From: Melitaea cinxia | Taxonomy: Eukaryota; Arthropoda; Insecta; Lepidoptera; Nymphalidae | DNA: 64,000 bases | Assembly (NCBI RefSeq): GCF_905220565.1 | Contig: NC_059399.1 | Coordinates: 16,670,501-16,734,500 of the forward strand | Reading direction: 5' to 3' | Part shown: positions 34,866 to 45,001 of the stretch, one piece after another | How the letters are laid out: each line of letters starts with the position of its first letter | Numbering within the stretch: position 1 is the stretch's first letter | Made by a program: the position numbers and the translations under genes | The notes under the pieces: model-generated | What the model was told of the DNA's origin: nothing | What the model saw: the letters and a program-made list of their open reading frames with translations, nothing else | The model's database searches: none

Positions 34866-35291
34866 TAAGATAATAATTGTGTTTGCAGACAAACGAAAAA
34901 ACTAACTTCAATTATATCGACAAGTAATACAACGTAGGTAGACGAAAAAATAGTCAAGTAAATACGCATTATCAAAGATCAATCAAAAAGTTGTAATCGG
35001 GTTTGGATGAAATTTAAATGTGACTACATGATAAACATCGGCTTTCGATTAAATTAAAAATCATCAAAATCGGTGCACCCAGTAAAAGTTATGCAGATTT
35101 TCGAGATCTCATTATAAAATCCTGGTTTCCTTAGCATGGTACTATACCGGGGTTATCTCCTTTCCAACAAAAAAAGAATTATCAAAATCGTTTCATAAAC
35201 GACAAAGTTACCCCCGAACATAAATAAAAAAAATATAAAATATATATCGAATCGAATTGAGTAACCTCCTCCTTTTTTTAAGTCTGTTAAA
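34866..35291 (-). mobile_element. Family B element inside piggyBac-like element
   Basis: ATAATTGTGTTTGCAGACAA, CTTCAATTATATCGACAAG, TACATGATAAACATCGGCTT, TATCTCCTTTCCAACAAAAA and GAGTAACCTCCTCC to AAGTCTGTTAAAAAA. Both ends are present. This makes a B copy nested within a B copy through two other elements. Confidence 0.87.
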
Positions 35292-36998
35292 AAATTACAA
35301 AATTGAATTCGGTTAATTTTATTCTAAATTACTTTTCATGTATATATCGATTCGATTCGAAATCGATATATAGCCTGCGGCTTCCTTGCGTGTGACACAG
35401 CACGTCTCTAAAGAGAGTTTCATAACCGTAGGTCAGCTGCGCCGTAGTCGTCCAGTCGTGACAATGACGTCATGGCGATAGAAAAGAGTGTTGTGCTTTA
35501 CTACGATTATTTTTGTAATGTTTGTTTTTTATTTATGTTGTTGTAAGTATATATAACGAGTGCAAGATAACACAAGAAAAATATTAAAAAATAAACCTTC
35601 CTAGATTATATAAGTAGTCATTTATTGCATAAAAACCAACAAAAACAAGTCACTGTGTGGTACTCGATAACGACTCTTGGCAGCACTATTTTTTTCGTAG
35701 GTATTTTTGTTTATTTTATGCCTTGGCGTACAGGGCACGGGAATGGTTTTGAGGCGTGGCGGTCAAAAGGTAAACAATTTTAGTCAATAATAGACTGTGG
35801 AACCATTAACATTACACATACATTTAATAAAATGACCAAAACTTAGGTACTTGCACTTACAAAACTAGAAATATTAAATTTGGTTAAAAATATTATCAAA
35901 CTATAACGTTTAACTTAAACATTAATGACCCTTAATCAAGAAATCACAATCACAAGCAAAGCTCTCGCAATCACATAATATATAGGTAGATATGGTTGAC
36001 CAATTAAGGGATAATTGTTAGACGTATGTGTCATTTTATTTTAGAGTACATAAATGTTTAAGGGTGTATCTGGTAAGTTGATTCTTTAGAAATGGTTTTG
36101 CTCGGGCTTAAGCACCACGTAAGAATCTTCGTATCATCTACGGTGTCGTTTACTCCCATCACGTTTATTATTAACAATGATTGCTGTTACGACACAAAAA
36201 CTGAAAAAATATGTTTTATTTTCTACAAAAAATAGGGTCGTAAACGTCACTTTTTGGCAAATAGGAAGACTTTAAATATACAAATCGATAGAGGAGAAAA
36301 AAATAAGTAGGGCTGCATTAAAAAGTCAATTTCGCAAAAATGGCGGTTACGCCCTTTAAGCCCCGAGGTATCGATATATGTTTTTTTTCATGTATGTTCG
36401 AGAATAACTCCATCGTTTATGAACTGATTTTGATAATTTTTTTTGTTGGAAAGAATATATTCCTAGTTTGGTACCTTGATAAGGAAATCAGGATCTGATG
36501 ATAGGATCCCAGAGAAATCGAGGGAAACTTTCGAAAATGCGCATAACTTTTTACTGGGTGTACCGATTTTGTTGATTTTTAATTTAATCGAAAGCCGATG
36601 TTGATTAGGTGGTCACATTTAAATTTCATCGAGATCTGATTACAACTTTTGGAGTAATCTTTGATAATGCGTATTCACTTGATTATTTTTTCGTGTACCT
36701 ACGTTGAATTACTTGTCGATATAATTGAAGTCGGTTTTTCTTCATTTGCCTGCAAACACAATTATTACTGAAACTGTTGCATCTTTTTGGATATAGTTTA
36801 ATAGCTCTGTTATTTTTATATATTCTCTCTGTCAGCTCAGGAAGTAAATAAAAGGTCTAGGTTTTTGTCACTTGGAAGTAATATGCCTATTTCTATTTTC
36901 CCCACTCTATGAGAATGTTTCAAATTGTGTATTCAATTATATATGCTCGTATTGGAGGATTTTCAAAATAGAATTGGGTGTAGACCACATATATTATC

Positions 36999-37252
36999 AA
37001 CGTAAGGCACATTAGGATACCCTGCTTAAAATTTGAAGCAGCCTGGGGAAGTACCCCAACCTCACAGAAGAACACAGCAAAATAACATTGCTCTCAAGTT
37101 GAGTTGTGTTTCTGTTGTGAATAAGGTGGTCAGATCTCCTGGGGAGGGTCAGGGTTAGGGCTGGCAACGCATTTGCAGTTCTGATATTTAAGGCTATAGT
37201 AACAGGTTACTATCAGGTAAGCCGTACGCTTTTGCACCTTCAGTCGTATAAA
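36999..37252 (-). mobile_element. Family F repeat, diverged
   Basis: GTAAGGCACATTAGGATACC, AAAATTTGAAGCAGCCTGGG, GAAGTACCCCAACCTCACAG, CAGATCTCCTGGGGAGGGTC and AGGTAAGCCGTACGCTTTTG. Full length but with many changes. Confidence 0.75.
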
Positions 37253-38387
37253 AATATATAAATCTGCTTAAAAAATGTATTTAAAATGTGGTAGTTCACT
37301 GTATATTTTTATATTGAAATTAATTCATAATAAAACTAGTATATACAAAAATAAACACAACATAAAAAGATTTAATTACGTGTATTTAGACCAAAGTAAC
37401 TAAAACCGTAGACGAACAGAAAATTTATTATGAATAAATGTATGAATAATATAAAACTTTTAATATTAAATCGTTTTTCTAGTTTATATTTATGTTTTAT
37501 TTTTTAAGTTTTTTTAGGGAGAAGTTTTTCGGAAAAGTTTAGGCAAGGGTTATTTTCGTTAAAGCGAAGATAAATATAACTTTATATTCATTTCGAACAT
37601 AAAAAAAATATAATTATATTCATTTAATTATTTAGGTCAAATAGTCTCTTAGTTATAAATAATAATTTTAATTGGAATATATATTTTTTTTCGTTTTAAA
37701 TGTCATCGATTTTTATAAGAATTATATTATGACTTTTTAAAATGTAAATAATTTAAAAATAAACAAAAAATTTTTTTTTATGATTTAATAGTTAAATTTT
37801 AACATTATTTATAAAAATCGAATTCTCTTCAGTGCAATTTTATACGCAAATATAAATGTTCAAAGTTCATCACTTTTACGGAAAATATTTTGTTTAATTA
37901 TACTCTCTATTGTACACCAAAAATGTACATAGCAACAGAAAAAGAGAAATACAAGAAGCGGCAATATAGCTAAAGCAGCAATACTTTCCAGGCGACCGTA
38001 AGTAAAGGACATTTTTCTGTCACTACAAATTTTACAATTTCATTTTTAGTCAATCCACTTCAGTTTACTGATACGATGCTATATCATCGTATTAACACTA
38101 TTTTTTAATTAAAACTAATATAATTGTTTTAAAAAAGTTTGAAAAGAAGTTCTATATGAAATATGATTACTTTATTCCAAAATAATCATCATCTTTAATA
38201 AAAAAATCAGGGATTGTTTTTGTTTGCTTGTTTGAACTCTACTGGTACTCGAAATACTTATTCCACTAAGCTTACTTAAATTAAATAATAAATAACATAA
38301 ATACATAAATCATTAACAAATTGTTCCAGTTTTAAGTAGCACCACCATTGTCTAGCTTTGGACTTGCTATATTTATGTCAGCCTATA
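37253..38387. other. AT-rich sequence, no gene seen
   Basis: Very AT-rich and featureless apart from short A and T runs. Confidence 0.55.
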
Positions 38388-38445
38388 TATATGTCAGTCT
38401 ATAGCAGTCCACACCTCGACATAGGCCTCCCCAAGTTCGCGCCAC
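38388..38445 (-). mobile_element. Family A/RTE 3'-end fragment
   Basis: GTCTATAGCAGTCCACACCT, CGACATAGGCCTCCCCAAGT and TCGCGCCA are the LINE-type terminus in reverse. Only ~58 bases remain. Confidence 0.75.
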
Positions 38446-39210
38446 GACTACGATAGGCTGCATCGAAACTGAAGAAAATAATGTATTGTTTACTTGAAAA
38501 TAATTTTTCATCCTGTCATTATTTGTGATTGAATTAAATAATATTTTTGTTAGGTGGCGCAAAATAATAGTGCACATATACTTCTCTCAAGTCTATTGGA
38601 AATGGTGTTGCAAGCGCGATAACACGCTTGCTTGCCACCCTAGTAGTGTAAAAAATTTGGACTGCTTGCTTATTTAAGAAATATATGGTTTTTAACATTT
38701 CAATTGTTTTATAACAGAAACAACGCTTGAACACTTAAAAAACGGTCATTGGATTAACGATTTCAATTTACGTTTTACAAGTACAATTAAATTAATTGGA
38801 CATTAGGAACATTTGTAGAATTTCGACTAAAGACAACAATCGATCGTTTACACGGACTCAACAATGTAAATACTCGAGCAATCGAAACAATAAACAAATG
38901 AGAGTAAAATAATCGAAGCAATAATTCAAACTGGGTTAATTTTGTTTCAATCAGAATTTTCAGTCAAATAATTCAATAGATATTTGTATTCGTTCATCTT
39001 GAAAGCGCTTTTACCGTGATAATAGAAATAAATTTATTTTGTGCAAGAAGTTGAAGATGTCAAAATGAATTACATAATAGAAATACAAATAAATAAGAAA
39101 AAAGTAGTTTATTTTTCAGGAACAAAAAAAAATGTATAAAACAAAAAAAGCTTCGATGCACGACTGGAGTTTACTCCTTCAGATCGACTGTCTAAATAGG
39201 CATAAAAAGG

Positions 39211-39513
39211 GCTTATAGTCTAAGACGAAACGAAATATATATAACGAAAGTAACCGACATAGCCCACAGAATTAGCAAGTTGAAGTGGCAGTGGGCTGGT
39301 CATCTGTGTCGCAGGACCGATGGCCGTTGGAGTAGACGGGTCCTAGAGTGGAGACCGCGTCTTGGCAAACGCAGTGTGGGACGTCCTCCGGCCCGTTGGA
39401 CCGACGATCTACGTAAGATTGCCGGTGTAGGCTGGATGAGGATTGCGGAAGACCGGGATATGTGGCGCGAACTTAGGGAGGCCTATGTCCAGCAGTGGAC
39501 TGCGATAGGCTGA
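39211..39513 (+). pseudogene. RTE-type LINE reverse transcriptase, C-terminal end
   Basis: The frame reads through TDIAHRISKLKWQWAGHL, a DGRWSRRVLEWRP segment, RSVGRPPARWTDDL and WRELREAYVQQWTAIG to a TGA. This W-AGH ... GRP-RW-DD ... W-EAY-QQW series is how RTE-like LINE ORF2 proteins end, after the reverse transcriptase. Upstream, 39211-39250 still resembles the family (SLRRNEI) but the frame degrades, so the polymerase and endonuclease are missing. The 3' bases GGCCTATGTCCAGCAGTGG and GATAGGCTGAAGTGAGTGAG equal the tail of family A. Confidence 0.88.
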
Positions 39514-39520
39514 AGTGAGT

Positions 39521-40573
39521 GAGTCTAAGAAAAAGATTAATACCATATCAAATGTTAAATTAGTGAATCAAATAACGCATTCGATGATGAACCCTATTGG
39601 GTTCCGATAGATAGCGTCATTAGAAAACGTGGCGTTACGAGAAACGTAACGAGGTCATTCGTTCATACCGGGGCCTTATATAAAACTCAATTCTTAAAGA
39701 GTTAACTCTAAAAAGAAAGAAAAATAGAACATATTGCTACAAAAACAAAAAGTATTAAAGTGATTCTAAGTAATAAATATAAGAAAAAAAAATATTATAG
39801 GACGCATAACATCCGTCTGAAAAATATGATACCAAAAAATATCGATAACAAATTCTGTTTTGTTGCGTTAAAGTGACATCAGAAATATAAAAATCCCGAT
39901 AGAGGTAGGATTTGATGACATTCGCCGAGATATCTCAACTTTCTCGTCGTTTGGCTGAATTTGAGCTATCAAAGTATTTGCGATTTGAAAACGAACATTT
40001 ATTTCTTACATGTCTCCGAATGATGTTTTGGGACTTGATTTCAAACTCATCGGAATTTAACTTTAGTCATTGTCATATTTCAGAATATTAGTCTTCACTT
40101 GATTGGAAACAAAACGCGGATGATAATGTCAGAAACTTTGTAATTAAGTTGGGCAATTTTTTCCGACTTCCGTAATTTTTGATCCAACTTTGGACCCAAC
40201 ATAAATTAGGTGCGGTTGATGGATATTCTGTATTTTGATTTTAGAGTCAGAGAAATTTGTTTCTTTTTCATTAAGGAAACAAATAACGGCTCTGTATCGT
40301 CGTATAACATTAATACTAAGTTTTTTTTTTTAATCGGACTAAAATGTTTTGTATATTTATCGGATGAGGTATATTTCTCTTGCTCATCATCTCCTGAATA
40401 CTCGGTCTACTCTGGGCTTCAGTGGTCAATATTGGCACAATTGAACACAATTTATGGTATTACCGGTTTCTTATATCACAGGAATCACTTAGCAGAAAGG
40501 TAGTCATTTTAATAGAAAGATACGCAGCACGGAACGCGGGATAATTATTAGTTACCGGGGCGGAATATATTGA
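39521..40573. other. Unassigned sequence
   Basis: A small palindrome GAACCCTATTGGGTTC lies at about 39588. The 97-codon frame at 40210-40503 has no recognisable domain. Composition is moderately AT-rich. Confidence 0.45.
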
Positions 40574-40670
40574 GTGAGGGTAGGTGACTATCGAACGAAG
40601 TGCTAGGTAGCGTGATCGGAAAATCTGTTGTTTATAAATTCTTTCTTGATTGCGTACGACAGCGCAAGGG
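40574..40670 (+). repeat. Family L repeat, copy 1
   Basis: GTGACTATCGAACGAAGTGC, TCTGTTGTTTATAAATTCTT and ACGACAGCGC match 53555-53650 with scattered changes. TTTATAAATTC looks like a TATA box, so it may be part of an LTR or other promoter-bearing repeat. No function is known to me. Confidence 0.65.
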
Positions 40671-40801
40671 CTTTCATATTTTTAATATTTTGTTGTCACG
40701 AGTTATATACAAAATTACGACAATCGTAGTACAAATTATGTATGTGCACGTGTAAGCTACAATTAGTCTGAAAAAACGTAACAATTAAAAAATCTTTGCT
40801 A

Positions 40802-40865
40802 GCTTCAGCCTATCGCAGACTAGTGGTGGCTATTTGCCTCCACATATTTGCACTAAGCTTATCTC
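40802..40865 (-). mobile_element. Family A/RTE 3'-end fragment, decayed
   Basis: GCTTCAGCCTATCGCAGACT and TTGCCTCCACATATTTGCAC. Recognisable but with several substitutions compared with CAGTCCACTGCTGGACATAGG. Confidence 0.65.
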
Positions 40866-41036
40866 CTCTGCTCAATCCTTATTAGAAATAAATACATATA
40901 AATAAATCCTATGAAATGTTGTTCATAGTTCAAAATTGATCGTAATCATTATTCAAAATTGTACCTGTTAACATTTTGCATAAGAGACAGCGCGTTGAGA
41001 GTACAATTTTCACATGTATTCTTTAGATCCTGCTTA

Positions 41037-41355
41037 TCTATACAAATAAACAAAATTGAAGTGTCTGATTGTAATATTAAAATAACCGCTTTTTACTTAA
41101 TGCATAAGGATGTAGACACGGTACATATACCAATATATATATATTTTTTTTTACAATTTTTGTCTGTCTGTCTGTTTGTTCCAGCTAATCTCTGAAACGG
41201 CTGGATTGATTTTGACGGGCCTTTCATTGGAAGATAGCTGATGTAGTAAGGGGTAACATAGACTAGTTTTATTTTAGAAATTTATTTATTTTGTAACTCT
41301 GCGAACTAAAAAATATTTATTTGTTCCACGAAAACGGAATCGCGGGCACAGCTAG
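41037..41355 (+). mobile_element. Family C Helitron (319 bp), ends intact
   Basis: TCTATACAAATAAACAAAAT to GAATCGCGGGCACAGCTAG, flanked by A (41036) and T (41356). The interior has GTCTGTCTGTCTGTTTGTTC, CTAATCTCTGAAACGGCTGG and AAGATAGCTGATGTAG, the complement of the 24.1- and 49.1-kb copies. It is the best template for the 82-bp derivative at 15.8 kb. Confidence 0.9.
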
Positions 41356-41878
41356 TATGTAATATTATTGTGTACATACATCTTAAGTTTATTACTTCAC
41401 AACATTACAATTGTATAAATGTCATACCTAATAGAAATTTAATTTCTTACCTTAATCTTCTGGCAAAGTTACGAAGTGAGGCAAAGCAGTTAATTTAATC
41501 AGAACTGAGTAAATTTATTTAACAAAGGGAAGTTCAATGAAAATACTCGTTTAAATAACAAGTCCTTTTATTCTCATATACAGAAAATGAAAAGATGTAA
41601 TAATTTTCAAGAAAAATCATAAAGCTACAAACTCGACTGGATTACCGCCAAATATACCTGGTTTTTGTAACTATATTCTTATAAATAATATATGAGTTTG
41701 GCAGAGAACTGTACGTTTGCAAAGATAATAATGTAAAAAATAATAATGATGAATACTGAAACGTTAATTTACATAATTAATGTGTTACACAACGGAAAAA
41801 TAGATTGTTGTGAATATTGATATAACTTGAGCATGAATAAAATTACAGACCTACATTTTCTAACGACACATAATAAAT
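41356..41878. other. AT-rich sequence, no gene seen
   Basis: No repeat family or coding frame recognised. Confidence 0.5.
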
Positions 41879-42118
41879 AATTGTGTTTGCTCGCAAACGA
41901 AAAAAAACCGACTTCAATTACATTGACAAGTAATACAACGTAAGTAGGCGAAAAAAATTAAGAAACGCACTAGTCGTTACTACGATTTTCGAGGGTTTCC
42001 TTCGATTTCTCTGGGATTCCATCATCAGATCCTGGTTTCCTTGTCACGGTACCACACTTGGGATATCTCGTTTTCAACAAAAAAAGAATTATCAAACTTT
42101 TTTTGAAGTCGGTTAAAA
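41879..42118 (-). mobile_element. Family B element, short
   Basis: AATTGTGTTTGCTCGCAAAC, CCGACTTCAATTACATTGAC, CCTTCGATTTCTCTGGGATT, ATCATCAGATCCTGGTTTCC, then directly TTTTTTTGAAGTCGGTTAAA. Both ends are kept; the middle is deleted between GAATTATCAAA and the terminus. Confidence 0.87.
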
Positions 42119-42689
42119 ATAACATTACATTTTCTAACGTCATGACACAATAAAAAAGATAGCTTTGAACATATATATTGTATAAATAGTCTAGTGCGGT
42201 CTGAGTATCTGCACTTATTGGTATCCCAAACGTGCCTTGGAGCACGTTATGGCTTCCTCTTTTGGTTTAAATAAAATTCATTAAGAGATAAATAATTTTT
42301 TAATTCAAAAACACTGTCACGATAAACTCACGGAATGTATGAATAAAAATAATTAAAATAATTTGCAGAAACACTAGTAACAAAGTCTATTTACTTTCAT
42401 GATGAATGTTTCGAAATTGCATTTTGAAATTATTTGAATTTATATTCTTAAAGTACGTTGTCCCAGTTGGTTAAAAACAAAATAAACATCATTAAACAGT
42501 GACACATGCACAATGATCACGGGCGAGGCGGTGCGCGAATAAATGCAATTAGAACGTGATGCTCGCGCTGAGGAATACTTAAGACTGTGTTCTATGGCAC
42601 GAGAGCGTGCGGTTTTATAATATTTAAATTGTTACGTGAGTACCAAATGAGTCTGGCGGAATTTCCATGGATTTAATTTGCTATATTCT
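42119..42689. other. Unassigned sequence
   Basis: 42515-42620 is GC-richer (GGGCGAGGCGGTGCGCGAAT, GATGCTCGCGCTGAGG) without a recognised family or protein. The rest is AT-rich. Confidence 0.45.
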
Positions 42690-43314
42690 TTTTAACCGAC
42701 TTCCAAAAAAGGAGGAGGTTCTCAATTCGACTGTATTTTTTTTATGTATGTTACATCAGAACTTTTGACCGGGTAGACCGATTTCGACAATTTTTTTATT
42801 AATCGAAAGGTGGTGTGGGTCAATTGGTCACATTTAAATTTATTTGAGATCTAACAACTCCTTTTCGAGTTATATCTAATAATGCGTTTTTACTTGACGC
42901 ATTTTCCGTCGACCTTCGTTGTATTATACCGTATAACTTTCTACTGGATGTACCGATTTTGATAATTCTTTTTTTTTGTTGGAAAGGAGGTACCCTTAGT
43001 TTAGTACCATGATAAGGAAACTAGGATCTGATGATGGGATCCCAGAGAAATCGAGGGAAACTCTTGAAAATCTGCAATAACTTTTTACTGGGTGTACCAA
43101 TTTTGATAATTCTTTTTTTGTTGGAAAGAAGATATCCCTAGTTTAGTACTATGATAAGGAAACCAGGATCTCATGATGGGATCCCAGAGAAATCGAGGGA
43201 AACTCTCAAAAATCCGCAATAACTTTTTACTGGGTGTACCGATTTTGATAATTTTTAATTTAATCGAAAGCTGATGTTTATTATGTGGTTACATATAAAT
43301 TTTATCGAGATCTG

Positions 43315-44349
43315 CCGGCCTAGCATGCATACAACGAGATATCTCTTGACGAGAGAGAGGGATAATGTCTACATCGAGTATTTTCTCGATTACCCTAACA
43401 TGCGCACTACGAGAGACAAAATTCTCTTCCGAAGACTTCGCCTTGTCGAGTAGAGAAACATTATCAACCATAATCACAACTGAATATCATTCTTATTTCT
43501 TATGTCGTAAAGTTGAATTTACAAGGTTATTGACCAATCGTGCCAAACCGGGATGAGCCAACGTTTGTATAATTTCAAACGAGTGACACATGTTTTATTT
43601 AACAATGTTCTCGGCCTTTTGGCTAAGATAAAAAGTGTATATCTAATTTAAAAAATCTAATATGGAAAATAAAACGGCGTAAGTAAATGAATTTATATAT
43701 ATATGTAAAACAATATGCTCGTGTTGTGCTTTATATCTTGTCGCACATTAGATAATTGTAATTCTATCACGCATTGTTTTTTTTTTTTTTTTTTTTAATT
43801 TTTAAAATTTTTTGAATTTTTGAATATTTTTTTTTTGATTATTAATTTTACTTTTATTCTATTTAATTTTATTTTTACTTATTGATTTTTTTAATATAAT
43901 TTTGTTTTGTTTTTTATTCTGAATGTTGTCTTGTCTTGTTGTACTAACCCAATATGGACTTATACTTTGGTCTGAAATAAAGTATTATTATTATTATTAT
44001 TTAGAATAAGAAGAAATTACCGAAATTATATAATTATAATAGGGAAAAGCCATGGTATACAAAAAATAGGCACCCGGTTTTATTTATTTTTTATTTATCG
44101 TCTTTCTCGTCGATAATATTGAAGACGAGAAGTTTCTCTTCCTAAAACGGCAAAATTCGACAAAATTACGATGTCATGTTAGCTTCCGTAGAGATAAATA
44201 TCACAGATCACTAAAATTTAATGATTATCTCTTTTATTGACGTAACGAGAAGAGTATCACGTGCACGCATGTTAGCTACTGTAGACATAGAGAGATAATA
44301 CGAGAAAAGGGGTAGACAAAATTTTGTCGTGGCGTGCATGCTAGGCCTG
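43315..44349. mobile_element. 1.03-kb element with 13-bp inverted ends
   Basis: GGCCTAGCATGCA (43317-43329) and TGCATGCTAGGCC (44335-44347) are perfect inverted repeats just inside the break in B. The flanks suggest a CTG duplication, although a CTGCTG on the right makes the length uncertain. Several GAGAGATAAT/CGAGAAG phrases occur near both ends. No transposase. It carries the U2-like sequence and a 20-plus T run near 43777. Confidence 0.72.
43608..43668 (+). pseudogene. U2 snRNA-like 5' end
   Basis: TTCTCGGCCTTTTGGCTAAG and the following AT match the start of the U2 spliceosomal RNA, which is highly conserved in eukaryotes. The next ~35 bases (AAAAAGTGTATATCTAATTT and on) follow U2 loosely, with GTAGTATCTGTTC decayed, and then similarity stops. 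The branch-point recognition region is damaged and the Sm site and 3' stem-loops are absent, so it is a pseudogene or an snRNA-derived repeat, not a working U2. Confidence 0.75.
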
Positions 44350-44790
44350 CTGATAACTACTTTTTGAGTAATATTTGATAACGCGTAGTTACTTGACTAT
44401 TTTTTCGTCGATCTACGTTGTATTACTCGTCGATGTACCTGAAGTCGGTTTTTTTTTCGTTTGTGAGCAAACACAATTATTCCTTTTTTTTCTTCTTACA
44501 CCTAAAACAATCAATTTGCGGTAATACGCTTCTCTTCTTCTGTGTCTTTTAAATGACTCTTATCATTATAGTACATCCACAGAAGTTTGGGCTTCATTCT
44601 TCACGACACCAAACTATCTGAGAGTATTATATTTGACTGTGTTTTCTTTTTTGTAAAGTTGGGATATTTTCTCAGTCGGGCTTTTAAACGAGATATTCAT
44701 TGTGCGTCTATACTGTCTATGACATTACAGCTTCCATTTGAATGAACTGAATTTTTGAGATATTTGTAACTAAGTAACAACTGAATGCGT

Positions 44791-45001
44791 AGTCTTTGTG
44801 GGTCTCCCCACCGTGCCTCGGAGAGCACGTTAAGCCATCGGTCCCGCTTATTGTCATGTACATGTATATTACTGATAGTAAGAAATACATCCGCCAACCC
44901 GCATGCTCTAATGTGTGTAATGAGCATCGTGGTGCATTTAGCTCTGATCCTTTTCCTACATGAGGCTTTTGCTCAGCTGTGGGATATTACTGGCTGAAGC
45001 G
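44791..45001 (+). mobile_element. Family E SINE, 5'-truncated
   Basis: GTGGGTCTCCCCACCGTGCC, GTTAAGCCATCGGTCCCG, CATCCGCCAACCCGCATG and GTGGGATATTACTGGCTGAA. An ACATGTATATTACTGATAGT segment replaces the usual CACCTGATAGCGATCG. Confidence 0.85.

Larger units (their letters stand above)
33271..35770. mobile_element. piggyBac-like non-autonomous element (2.5 kb)
   Basis: Left: TTAA at 33267-33270 then CCTTTTGACCGCC. Right: GGCGGTCAAAAGG followed by TAAA, one base off TTAA. A 13-bp perfect inverted repeat starting with CC next to TTAA is the piggyBac pattern. A subterminal motif related to GTCTATAGTTGAC occurs at least four times (about 33290, 33329, 33550 and in reverse at 34139). No transposase. 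It carries a D SINE and a B element inside. Confidence 0.72.
32155..36372. mobile_element. 4.2-kb terminal-inverted-repeat element
   Basis: CCTCGGGGCTCAAAGGGCGT (32159 on) and ACGCCCTTTAAGCCCCGAGG (ending 36368) are inverted with one mismatch; symmetry extends outward through ATCGATA, so the exact end is unclear. The target was a TATA run in B, which hides the duplication size. No transposase frame is open. Without the nested piggyBac-like element it would be ~1.7 kb. Superfamily not assigned. Confidence 0.78.
32105..36770 (+). mobile_element. Family B element split by a 4.2-kb insertion
   Basis: The left piece (TTTAACCGACTTCAAAAAAG to TCGACCGTATAT) stops near 32154. The right piece resumes near 36373 with ATGTATGTTCGAGAATAACT and runs through GATAGGATCCCAGAGAAATC to GAAGTCGGTTTTTCTTCATT and CAAACACAATTATT. 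Joined at TATAT they give the same order as the intact copy at 14.1 kb. Confidence 0.88.
42690..44486 (+). mobile_element. Family B element, long form with internal duplication and insert
   Basis: Starts TTTTTAACCGACTTCCAAAA and ends GAGCAAACACAATTATT. A ~143-base module (TACCGATTTTGATAATTC through TTGGAAAGG, ATCCCAGAGAAATCGAGGGA and AACTTTTTACTGGGTG) is present twice in tandem at about 42951-43236. A separate 1.03-kb element interrupts it after ATCGAGATCTG at 43314, and B resumes at CTGATAACTACTTTTTGAGT. Confidence 0.87.
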
